Assembly (NCBI RefSeq): GCF_017573505.1
Contig: NZ_JAGEOJ010000036.1
Span: forward strand, 18,917-82,916
DNA from: Actinomadura barringtoniae
GTDB lineage: Bacteria; Actinomycetota; Actinomycetes; Streptosporangiales; Streptosporangiaceae
Length of the DNA: 64,000 bases
Reading direction: 5' to 3'
Position 1 is the stretch's first letter, and each line of letters starts with the position of its first letter. The translations under genes were made by a program, and so were the position numbers. Below, piece after piece: positions 25,755 to 32,887 of the stretch. Below the pieces are notes generated by a model. It searched no databases. It was given only the letters and a program-made list of their open reading frames with translations, and had not been told where the DNA came from.

Positions 25755-26401
25755 CTGGCCACCGCCAGTACGGAGAGGGCGAGTAGTACGGGCAGTCCGA
25801 TCGGGAGGAACGGCGTGGTGGCCACCGCGACGACGGCTCCGGCGACCGCGGAGACTCGATGCTCTCGTAGCGCGGGCAGGACCAGGGCCAGCAGGACCGC
25901 TGGGAAGACCGCGTCCAGCCCCAGGGGTGCGCTGTCGTCGATGAACGTTCCCGCGAGGCCGCCGACCACTGTGCCGAGCGGCCAGCTGAGCAGGATGCCC
26001 AGCCCACAGGCCCAGTAGGCGGCGCTCGCGCGGGCCCGGTCCGGCTGAGCGCGGGCGAAGACGACGGTCTCGTCGTTCATCAGATGAACGCCCAGCAGGC
26101 GGCGCGGACCCCGGCCCAGAACGTCCGGCAGGCCGAGCCCGAACGGCAGATGGCGAGCGTTCAGCAGCAGCCCTGCCAGGACCGCCGCGAACGGGTTGCC
26201 GCCCGCCGCCACGATCCCGATGAACATGAACTCCGACGACGCGGCGACCACGAGGAGGCCGAGCACGACGGGCAGCCACAGCGGCAGCCCGTCGGTGACG
26301 GCGGTCGCGCCGTACGAGACGCCGACCAGGCTCACCGCGGCGCAGACCAGGGCGATGTCGCGTACCGTCGCCCGTCCGAGTGTTCGCCAGAATGAACGCA
26401 T
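25751..26401 (-). CDS. azlC: Branched-chain amino acid exporter large subunit AzlC
   Basis: A 216-aa AzlC-family permease with about seven to eight helices; VSYGATAVTDGLPLWLPVVL and the signature region SSEFMFIGIVAAGGNPFAAV with LLLNARHLPFGLGL identify the family. It partners AzlD downstream. It is divergent from an XRE-cupin regulator across 66 bp holding a perfect dyad, so transcription is probably controlled by that regulator. Confidence 0.91.
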   Translation of the reverse strand: MRSFWRTLGRATVRDIALVCAAVSLVGVSYGATAVTDGLPLWLPVVLGLLVVAASSEFMFIGIVAAGGNPFAAVLAGLLLNARHLPFGLGLPDVLGRGPRRLLGVHLMNDETVVFARAQPDRARASAAYWACGLGILLSWPLGTVVGGLAGTFIDDSAPLGLDAVFPAVLLALVLPALREHRVSAVAGAVVAVATTPFLPIGLPVLLALSVLAVAR

Positions 26402-26426
26402 GACGATAATAATGAACGCTCGATCC

Positions 26427-26448
26427 CGTGTTCGTCAAATCGAACACG
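26427..26448. promoter_or_regulatory. Perfect 8-bp dyad operator between azlC and XRE-cupin gene
   Basis: CGTGTTCG-tcaaat-CGAACACG, 8-bp arms with 6-nt spacer. It covers the expected -35 region of the divergent regulator, whose possible -10 (TATGGT) is at 26456. It is a strong candidate binding site for the adjacent XRE-cupin protein. Confidence 0.75.
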
Positions 26449-26467
26449 AGACTGCTATGGTGAACGC

Positions 26468-27022
26468 GTGACTGAGAGGTTCCCCATCGAGGTGGTCGCG
26501 GCGGCGCTCCGGCGCGAGCGCGGCCGGGCCGGGCTGTCCATCACCGAGGTCGCGCGGCGTGCGGGGGTCGCCAAGTCCACGCTGTCCCAGCTGGAGGGGG
26601 GCAACGGAAACCCGAGCCTGGAGACGATGTGGGCGCTGTCGATCGCGCTCGACGTCCCGTTCGCCCACCTGCTGGACCCGCCACGCCCGCGCCAGCAGGT
26701 GATCAGAGTCGGCGAGGGCGTCGCGGTGGCCTCCGCGCAGGCCGACTACCGGGCCTTCCTCTTGTCGGCCTGCCCGCCCGGCGCGCGCCGCGACGTCTAC
26801 CGCATCGAGGCCGAGCCGGGCACCTCACGCAAATCCGAGCCCCACATGCCCGGCGTCATGGAGTACGTCCTACTGGCAACCGGCCGCGCGCACGTGGGTA
26901 CCGCCGACGACCCCGTGGAGCTCGCCCCGGGCGACTACGTCGCCTACCCGGGTGACCTCCCGCACGTCTTCGAGGCCCTGGAACCCGGCACCCGCGCGGT
27001 CCTGGTCTCCGAGCACGTCTGA
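26468..27022 (+). CDS. XRE-family regulator with cupin domain
   Basis: A 184-aa regulator. The N-terminal HTH (ITEVARRAGVAKSTLSQLEG) and C-terminal cupin (VMEYVLLATGRAHVGTADDP, then LAPGDYVAYPGDLPHVFEA) match regulators that sit beside azlCD in actinomycetes. Cupin domains bind small ligands, plausibly an amino acid here. GTG 26468 begins 7 nt after TATGGT with no ribosome site, so the transcript may be leaderless. Likely represses itself and azlCD through the dyad at 26427. Confidence 0.9.
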   Translation: MTERFPIEVVAAALRRERGRAGLSITEVARRAGVAKSTLSQLEGGNGNPSLETMWALSIALDVPFAHLLDPPRPRQQVIRVGEGVAVASAQADYRAFLLSACPPGARRDVYRIEAEPGTSRKSEPHMPGVMEYVLLATGRAHVGTADDPVELAPGDYVAYPGDLPHVFEALEPGTRAVLVSEHV

Positions 27023-27087
27023 GCGCTGAGCGCGTCCGAACCCTGAGCGCGTCCGACTCCGAGCGCGTCTGAGTTCGAGTGCGTGAG
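27011..27087. repeat. Degenerate 16-17-bp tandem repeat spanning the regulator stop
   Basis: GAGC(A/G)CGTC(T/C)GA occurs at 27011, 27028, 27045 and 27061, with a weaker copy at 27076. The first copy is the last three codons and TGA stop of the XRE-cupin gene. Confidence 0.8.
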
Positions 27088-27138
27088 GTCGGGGCATGTC
27101 CGCAGCCTCGGGCTTGGCGGGCTGCTTCTTGGCTGGAT

Positions 27139-27360
27139 CTACTTCTTGACGGGGTCGGAGCCGGCTTGCTTGATGATCTGGTCGCCGGCGTTCAGGGTCT
27201 CCCAGAGGCCGCCCTTGACGCGGATCTTTTTCTTCTTGCCGTCGGTGAAGGTGACCTCGAGGTAGTGGTACATATTCGACCCGTCGGGCATGTTGCGGGA
27301 CTTGCCGGTGACGACGCCTTCCCACGCGTCGCCCTTGCGCATCCGACGTGACCTGAACAT
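27139..27360 (-). CDS. Small basic protein, conserved hypothetical
   Basis: A 73-aa Lys/Arg-rich protein (MFRSRRMRKGDAWEGVVTGK at the start; TFTDGKKKKIRVKGGLWETL in the middle). The pattern of alternating strands, ending in DQIIKQAGSDPVKK, suggests a small OB- or SH3-like beta barrel. I recognise the type from actinomycete genomes but not a function. No signal peptide or membrane helix is present. The gene stands alone. Confidence 0.75.
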   Translation of the reverse strand: MFRSRRMRKGDAWEGVVTGKSRNMPDGSNMYHYLEVTFTDGKKKKIRVKGGLWETLNAGDQIIKQAGSDPVKK

Positions 27361-27464
27361 GTGATCGCCTGCCCTCTGTGGTGTGCCTCTTACGCCCTGT
27401 GACCAGGCTAGGGAGATCCGGAGCGGGGCGCCTCGGCCGCGTGTCTGGTCTTGCGGATGCGACT

Positions 27465-28130
27465 TCAGGCCGAGGGGCGGGGGCGGACGATACCGAGGTC
27501 GTAGGCCATCACGACCGCGTGGACGCGGTCGCGGGCGCCGAGCTTGCGCAGGACGGCCGAGACGTGCGTTTTCACGGTCGCCTCGGCCAGCACGAGATGC
27601 TTGGCGATCTCGGCGTTGGAGGCGGCCCGGGCGACCAGCTGGAGCACCTCCACCTCGCGGTCGGTCAGCTCGGAGAGCCGTTCGGGCAGTACGGGCTCGC
27701 TCGGCTGAACGGCCACGAACCGGTCGAGGAGCCGCCGCGTCACGGTCGGGGCCAGTAGCGCCTCGCCCCGCGACACCACGCGTACGGCATCGGCGAGCTC
27801 CGGCGGGCGCACGTCCTTGAGCAGGAAGCCGCTCGCCCCGGCCCGCAGCGCGGCGTAGAGCGGCTCGTCCAGGTCGAACGTGGTCAGGATGATGACCTTG
27901 GGTGGGTCGTCGCCTGAGGTGATCTGGCGGGTGGCGGTGATGCCGTCGGTGCCGGGCATCCGCACGTCCATCAGGACGACGTCCGGGCGCAGCCGTGCGG
28001 CCTCCCGGACGGCCTGGTCGCCGTCGCCCGCCTCGCCGACGACCTCCAGATCGTCGCGGGCGTCGATGATCATGCAGAACCCGGCCCGGACCAGGTCCTG
28101 GTCGTCGGCGACGAGCACCCTGATGGTCAT
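27465..28130 (-). CDS. Response regulator, NarL/FixJ (LuxR) family
   Basis: A 221-aa response regulator. Receiver: acidic pair in MTIRVLVADDQDLVR, phospho-Asp in VVLMDVRMPGTDG, Thr/Ser in IILTTFD and Lys in GFLLKDVRP. LuxR HTH: LTDREVEVLQLVARAASNAE, then ATVKTHVSAVLRKLGARDRV. It overlaps the kinase stop by 4 bp (ATGA), so kinase and regulator are coupled. Target genes are not evident. Confidence 0.93.
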   Translation of the reverse strand: MTIRVLVADDQDLVRAGFCMIIDARDDLEVVGEAGDGDQAVREAARLRPDVVLMDVRMPGTDGITATRQITSGDDPPKVIILTTFDLDEPLYAALRAGASGFLLKDVRPPELADAVRVVSRGEALLAPTVTRRLLDRFVAVQPSEPVLPERLSELTDREVEVLQLVARAASNAEIAKHLVLAEATVKTHVSAVLRKLGARDRVHAVVMAYDLGIVRPRPSA

Positions 28131-29272
28131 GAAGGCTCCTCCAGTGGCAGCCGCGCGTGGACCCGGAATCCGCCTGCGGGGTCGGGTCCCGCCGCCAGCG
28201 TTCCGCCCATCATCGCGGCGCGTTCGCGCATGCCGGCGATGCCCTGGCCCGCGCCGAGGCCGGTCAGGCGGCCGCCGCCGGTGCCGTCGTCGCGGACGTC
28301 GATGGTGAGTTCGCGGTCGGTGGCGGCGACGGTGATGTCGGTGGTGCTGGCGCGCGCGTGGCGCAGCGTGTTGGTGAGCGATTCCTGAACGATGCGGTAG
28401 GCGGACAGTTCGACCCCAGGGGACAGCGTCCGGCCGTCCAGGCCCTCGGCGTGCAGCGTCACGCGCAGTCCCGCCGCTGCCAGGGGCTTGGTCAAGGTGT
28501 CGAGGTCGGCCAGGCCGGGCTGCGGCGCCGCCTCGACGTCGCCGAGCGCGGCCTCTCCGTCAAGTGAACGAACTGTGCGCAGGAACGCACGCAACTCGGT
28601 GAGCGCCTGCCGACCCGAGGTCTCCAGATCGCGCAACGCCTGCCGGGCCTTGGTCGGGTTGGCGTCGAACACGTCGTCCGCCGCGGCCGCCTGGACGACC
28701 ATGACCGAGACCGTGTGAGCGAGAACGTCATGGAGCTCGCGGGCGATCCGAGCCCGTTCCTCCAGGACGACGCGTTCCGCCTCGGCCTGGCGGCGGGCCG
28801 AGCGTGCTCTGCCCAGCGCGCCCCAGCTCCACGCGAGCAGGGCCGCTCCAGGCCACAGCAGCGCGTGCTGGGCGTGGCCGGTCGCCAACGGCAGGATCAC
28901 GGCCGTCGCCAGCGCCCCGGCCAAGCCCCACAGGGACTCGCGGGCGGGACGGAGCCAGGCGAACGTGCTCACCACGATCAGCGCGATCCCGGGCCCGCCG
29001 GAGGGATTCAGGAACTGGATCCCCGCCCCGGCCAGCAGCACCGTCGCGGTCACCGTGCCAGGCCGTTCACCCATCCACCAGACGGCGCCCGCCTGGACCG
29101 CCACCAGGGCGATCAGCGCGACGCGTTCGTACCCCTCGGGAACGCCCAGGACCAACGGCGCCAGCAGGGCCAACGCGCACACGACCAGCAGCATCCGCCA
29201 CCGCGGTGACAGCGTCGCCTCGAACCGGTCCGGCACGATGAGTGACGCTAGCAGCACGCGAACCCACCGCAT
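28127..29272 (-). CDS. Sensor histidine kinase, NarX/DesK type
   Basis: A 381-aa kinase. The N-terminal half is a membrane region of about five helices without a large external domain. It is followed by HisKA_3 (ERARIARELHDVLAHTVSVM, phospho-His in ELHD) and HATPase_c (YRIVQESLTNTLRHAR, VRDDGTGGG, GQGIAGMRERAAMMGG). ATG 29272 (MRWVRVLL) was chosen over a start 63 bp upstream because it begins just before the first hydrophobic segment. It partners the response regulator overlapping its stop. Confidence 0.92.
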   Translation of the reverse strand: MRWVRVLLASLIVPDRFEATLSPRWRMLLVVCALALLAPLVLGVPEGYERVALIALVAVQAGAVWWMGERPGTVTATVLLAGAGIQFLNPSGGPGIALIVVSTFAWLRPARESLWGLAGALATAVILPLATGHAQHALLWPGAALLAWSWGALGRARSARRQAEAERVVLEERARIARELHDVLAHTVSVMVVQAAAADDVFDANPTKARQALRDLETSGRQALTELRAFLRTVRSLDGEAALGDVEAAPQPGLADLDTLTKPLAAAGLRVTLHAEGLDGRTLSPGVELSAYRIVQESLTNTLRHARASTTDITVAATDRELTIDVRDDGTGGGRLTGLGAGQGIAGMRERAAMMGGTLAAGPDPAGGFRVHARLPLEEPS

Positions 29273-29327
29273 CACGCCAAACCGATCAGGACGCACGCGA
29301 GGCTGGTGAGGCGACACGCAAGGCCGG

Positions 29328-30857
29328 TCAGGCAACGCCTGTCGTCTTCCAGAACGCGCAGTTGTGCTCGGACGCCGCGTCGATGGTGCGGATCGCGCCT
29401 GGTGCCAGGCTCAGCGGCGCGAGGCCTGGCCGCCACCTTGGGGCGCCACGGTGGTTCGGGTCGCCTGAACGGGCGAACGCGCTCCAATACCCGATCATGG
29501 TCCGGGCCAGTCCCTTGCGCTCCTTGTTGACCAGCAGGTCGCGGCCGCCCAGGTCGAACAGATAGGGGAGATCGGACGCGTGCGCCGCGCCCATCGGAAA
29601 GCCGGGGATCTTGATCCCGTTGACGTTGGGCGCGTTCTCGTCGGCGAACTCGTACGAGTAGACTTTCCTGAGGCCGCGGGCAGTGGCCAGCGCCGAGCAG
29701 GCCCAGGATCCATCGGTCAGGACCGCCGCCCAGGCCGGCCCCGCCGACCGATACCGCGACAGCGGATATTTGGCGGCGACCTTGCCCGCGTCCTTCCCGA
29801 ACGCCGCCGCCAGCAGCCGCGGATAGGTCTTGGCCGTGATCAGCTTCGGGTCGTAGTTGATCGCGCCTCCGACGAACGACCGCGCCTCGTCACGCGTACC
29901 GCCGATCATGACCGGAACGGACGCGAGCGGCGCCACAGCCGGGTCCCGCGGCAGCAGAGCGGTGCCGTACGCCAGGTGATCGGAGAACGACGCCGACTGC
30001 GGAAGGAGTTCGTCCGCGCTCTTGCGCCGCAGACACGCCACATCGCCGCACTTCAGCTCCTTGGCGGCGGCCAGCCCGTCCTCCTGCCCCTGCTTGACGG
30101 GCACGTACGGCCTGTCGGCAGGCGCCCCCGGGAACAGCCCACCGGCAGGCCAGCGCAGTCGGCACGACCCCGAAGAGATGATCGCCTTGTCGACAAGGCC
30201 CTTGGCCTCGGGCGATGCGAGCAGCGCGCAGGCCGACATCGCCCCCGCCGACTGCCCGAACACGGTGATGTTGTGCGGATCGCCCCCGAACGCCGAGGCG
30301 TTGCGCCGCGCCCACTTCAGCGCCGCGATCTGGTCCGCGAGCCCGAAGTCGCCCGATCCCTTGAGCCCGGGCAGCCCCAGATAGCCGAAGATCCCGAGCC
30401 GATAGTTCACCGTGACCACGATGGCCTTGCCCTCGGTGGCCAGCCGTACGGCGTCGTAGTCCTTGCCGCTTCCCTGGGTGAATCCGCCCCCGTGCCACCA
30501 CACCATCACCGGCAGGCGGCCACGCCGCTTACGCGGGGCGGTGACGTTCACGTAGAGGCAGTCCTCGCTCGAGGGCTGCTTCCCGGCCTGCTTGCAGTCC
30601 TTGCTCGCCCGGGACGCGCGTACCCCGCTCCAAGGCTGTGGCTTGCGCGGCAACGTCCACCGCAGCCCCCCAACAGGCGGCGCAGCGTAAGGAATCCCTA
30701 GAAACTCCCGGGCGTCCCCCTTGAGAACGCCCCGTACGCTCCCCGAGTCCACCCGTACGGTCAGCGGCTCCTGCGATGTCTTACAGGCCCCCGCCAACCC
30801 CATGGCCGAGACCACCGCAGCCACGATGGACGCGCTCTTCACACCCGGCATCATCAT
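29328..30857 (-). CDS. Type-B carboxylesterase, lipoprotein
   Basis: A 509-aa carboxylesterase/lipase. The N terminus has a signal with lipobox LAGAC, so it is probably a surface lipoprotein. Family motifs: EFLGIPYAAPPVGGLRW, SEDCLYVNV, oxyanion WWHGGGFTQGS, nucleophile FGQSAGAMSACAL, acidic residue in GGTRDEARSF and His in GAAHASDLPYLFD. It hydrolyses carboxylic esters; physiological substrate unknown. Several Cys pairs suggest extracellular disulfides. ATG 30857 follows two further Met codons, so the exact start may shift by one or two residues. Confidence 0.92.
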   Translation of the reverse strand: MMMPGVKSASIVAAVVSAMGLAGACKTSQEPLTVRVDSGSVRGVLKGDAREFLGIPYAAPPVGGLRWTLPRKPQPWSGVRASRASKDCKQAGKQPSSEDCLYVNVTAPRKRRGRLPVMVWWHGGGFTQGSGKDYDAVRLATEGKAIVVTVNYRLGIFGYLGLPGLKGSGDFGLADQIAALKWARRNASAFGGDPHNITVFGQSAGAMSACALLASPEAKGLVDKAIISSGSCRLRWPAGGLFPGAPADRPYVPVKQGQEDGLAAAKELKCGDVACLRRKSADELLPQSASFSDHLAYGTALLPRDPAVAPLASVPVMIGGTRDEARSFVGGAINYDPKLITAKTYPRLLAAAFGKDAGKVAAKYPLSRYRSAGPAWAAVLTDGSWACSALATARGLRKVYSYEFADENAPNVNGIKIPGFPMGAAHASDLPYLFDLGGRDLLVNKERKGLARTMIGYWSAFARSGDPNHRGAPRWRPGLAPLSLAPGAIRTIDAASEHNCAFWKTTGVA

Positions 30858-31006
30858 GATTTCGACGCTAGGGAGCGCGCCGTCCTAGGGCCTCAACCCG
30901 CCGTCCCGTCTTAGAACCGCGACTTCAGACGGAGCCGGCCCCCCATCCCCACCCAAAGGCGCAGACCCACCAGGGCGTCGGCCGCAGGAGGGGGCGAAAA
31001 CGACAA

Positions 31007-31052
31007 AGGGTCAGCGGGCAGGAAGCCGAGGGCTTCCGACCACACTGACCCT
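31007..31052 (-). terminator. Two-stem hairpin after the cold-shock gene
   Basis: The outer arms AGGGTCAG/CTGACCCT enclose a perfect inner hairpin GGAAGCC-gag-GGCTTCC, 70 nt downstream of the cold-shock stop. No clear U-tract follows, so it may be an mRNA-stabilising 3' structure rather than a terminator. Confidence 0.5.
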
Positions 31053-31121
31053 GAAACCGAAGTTTCCGCGCCGCGAACGCCCGCCGTGAACGACCGGACG
31101 TTAACGATTGAGCGTCAAAGC

Positions 31122-31325
31122 TCAGGCGGGGACGATGTTCTCCGCCTGCAGGCCCTTCTGGCCCTGCGTGACGTCGAAGGACACCTTCTGGCCCTCCTGG
31201 AGCTCTCGGAAGCCCTGGGCCGCGATGTTGGAGTAGTGGGCGAAGACGTCGGGGCCGCCGCCGTCCTGCTCGATGAATCCGAAGCCCTTTTCCGAGTTGA
31301 ACCACTTGACGGTGCCGGTGGCCAT
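31122..31325 (-). CDS. CspA-family cold-shock protein
   Basis: A 67-aa single OB-fold RNA/ssDNA chaperone. RNP1 (KGFGFIEQDGG) and RNP2 (DVFAHYSNI) are intact. The ATG at 31325 (MATGTVKWFNSEKG) is 6 nt after GAGGGAG and gives the standard family length; ATG 31331 has the ribosome site directly against it. The ~250 bp upstream contain no gene on this strand, consistent with a long regulatory 5' leader as in other csp genes. Confidence 0.95.
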   Translation of the reverse strand: MATGTVKWFNSEKGFGFIEQDGGGPDVFAHYSNIAAQGFRELQEGQKVSFDVTQGQKGLQAENIVPA

Positions 31326-31590
31326 GGCCATCTCCCTCTGGGTCGATCCCGGCCGTACACCGTGCACGACCGGAGACGCCGCGATGGCCCATCCGGAAGA
31401 TCCAGAACAACAAATACGCCCGAGGGTCCGACCCGCAGGCGTCTATGCATGTTTATGGGAACCGCAACTTTACTTGACGGTAGCACAGGAGGCTCCACCA
31501 GGGACGATTCGGCGCCGACCTGCGGAGCGATGATTTTCATACCGAGCCTGTAGCCGCCCAAAAACTCTTGATCGAGCGCATACTGGTGGT

Positions 31591-31818
31591 GTGACTTCAT
31601 CCAGGCCCGGCAGACGCCGACACCTTCCCACCAGCCCCTTCAAGGCTCCGGCCGAGGCACCGCCGGTCAAGGAGTTCGAGCTCCACGACCAGGTGACTCA
31701 CGACACCCACGGGTTGGGACGCGTGGTCGAGATCGAGCCCGGACGCGCCGTCCTGGTCGACTTCGGGACTCAGAAAATCAGGATCCTCACGCCCTATCCG
31801 AAGCTTTTCAAGCTCTGA
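31591..31818 (+). CDS. Small protein with UvrD-C/tudor-like segment
   Basis: A 75-aa protein from a GTG at 31591. The first 25 residues are basic and Pro-rich. The remainder (HDQVTHDTHGLGRVVEIEPG, then AVLVDFGTQKIRILTPYPKL) resembles the SH3/tudor-like tail of UvrD/PcrA and CarD-type domains, which contact RNA polymerase. The function is unknown; a role in nucleic-acid or polymerase binding is inference. Divergent from the cold-shock gene. Confidence 0.72.
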   Translation: MTSSRPGRRRHLPTSPFKAPAEAPPVKEFELHDQVTHDTHGLGRVVEIEPGRAVLVDFGTQKIRILTPYPKLFKL

Positions 31819-32156
31819 ACTCCGCAGCTCAGCAGCGCCGGAGGTTCCGGCCGCAACGGTGCAGAACTCATGATCCGAATCGGCAGGGCGTAGGCTCGGG
31901 ACCGACAAGGGGGCCGTGACGCAGGCAACTGGCCGGTGTCTCCCCTCGTCTGATACTTGGGCGCTCCAGTGCCCGGACAGGTACGGCGCCCATGCCGCCG
32001 CTCGCTCGCTCCCCCCGGGACGGCCTGATTCCGTTCCACGGCACCCCGCCGTGCGACACCTGGAGAGTCCGGATCGGAGTTTCACCATGCCCGTGAAGGA
32101 CACCCTGCCGGCAAGGGCCGCGCGACGCCGTTCCGGCCGGACCGCGGTCTGATCGC
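31819..32156. other. Intergenic region with a possible tiny ORF
   Basis: No supported gene. A 21-codon ORF (32087-32152: ATG after CGGAG, product MPVKDTLPARAARRRSGRTA plus Val) lies just before the GAF gene and could be a leader peptide, but nothing else supports it. Confidence 0.35.
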
Positions 32157-32711
32157 GTGGAACACATCCCCGAGGCTGAACGCGAACTCCCGCCGATCAC
32201 CTGGGCGCCCGGCGGGATGCCCCAGCTCACCAGGGACGTGGGCAGGTTCGCCGCGTCAACGGATCTGATGTCGGCGGTCCTGTACGGCGCGCCCCTGCCC
32301 GAGCTCCTGACCCGCGTGGCGACCCACGCGCGCACGATGGCGGTCGCGACGCTGGCCTTCATCGCGCTCCCCGACCGGGAGGGCAACGAGCTGCGGGTCG
32401 CCGTCGCGGTCGGACCCGGCAGCGACGCGATCCGCGACCTGACCGTCCGCCGCGGCCGTTCCATGATCGGCCGCGCCTTCAGTACGCGCCGGCCCCTGTC
32501 GGCCCGGGTCGCCGGCGACACCGCCCTGGCCGGGCTCCCGCCCGGCCCGATCCTCCTGCTCCCCTTGGAGACGGGCGAGAACGTCCGTGGCGTCCTGGCC
32601 GTGGCGGGCCGCCCCGGTGACCAGCCGTTCGACAGCCCCATCGCCAGAGAGCTGATCCGCTTCGCAGACCTGGCCGTACGTCTGGTCGACCTAGCCGAAT
32701 CCCACCGCTGA
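32157..32711 (+). CDS. GAF-domain protein
   Basis: A 184-aa protein, GTG start. A single GAF domain covers most of it (LPELLTRVATHARTMAVATL, RRGRSMIGRAFSTRRPLSAR, ILLLPLETGENVRGVLAVAG). GAF domains bind small ligands or chromophores. No output domain is fused, so it is a stand-alone sensor or enzyme remnant. It resembles the GAF modules of actinomycete DevS-like or PP2C-type sensors. The gene ends in a stop-spanning tandem repeat. Confidence 0.85.
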   Translation: MEHIPEAERELPPITWAPGGMPQLTRDVGRFAASTDLMSAVLYGAPLPELLTRVATHARTMAVATLAFIALPDREGNELRVAVAVGPGSDAIRDLTVRRGRSMIGRAFSTRRPLSARVAGDTALAGLPPGPILLLPLETGENVRGVLAVAGRPGDQPFDSPIARELIRFADLAVRLVDLAESHR

Positions 32712-32784
32712 ACCGCACCGCTGAACCGCACCGCTGAACCGCACCGCTGAACCGCACCACTGAACCGCACCACTGAACCGCACC
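32707..32784. repeat. 13-bp tandem repeat x6 starting at the GAF stop codon
   Basis: Unit (G/A)CTGAACCGCACC, six contiguous copies; the first four begin with G, the last two with A. The first copy contains the TGA stop of the GAF gene. Confidence 0.93.
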
Positions 32785-32887
32785 GCCGGGCCCAACCCGC
32801 TGGGCCCAACCGCCGAATCCCACAGCTGACGGCGACGAGAACGCCAAAGAGGGAGAAGCAGCAGCTTCCCCCTCCCTGGACTCAGAG

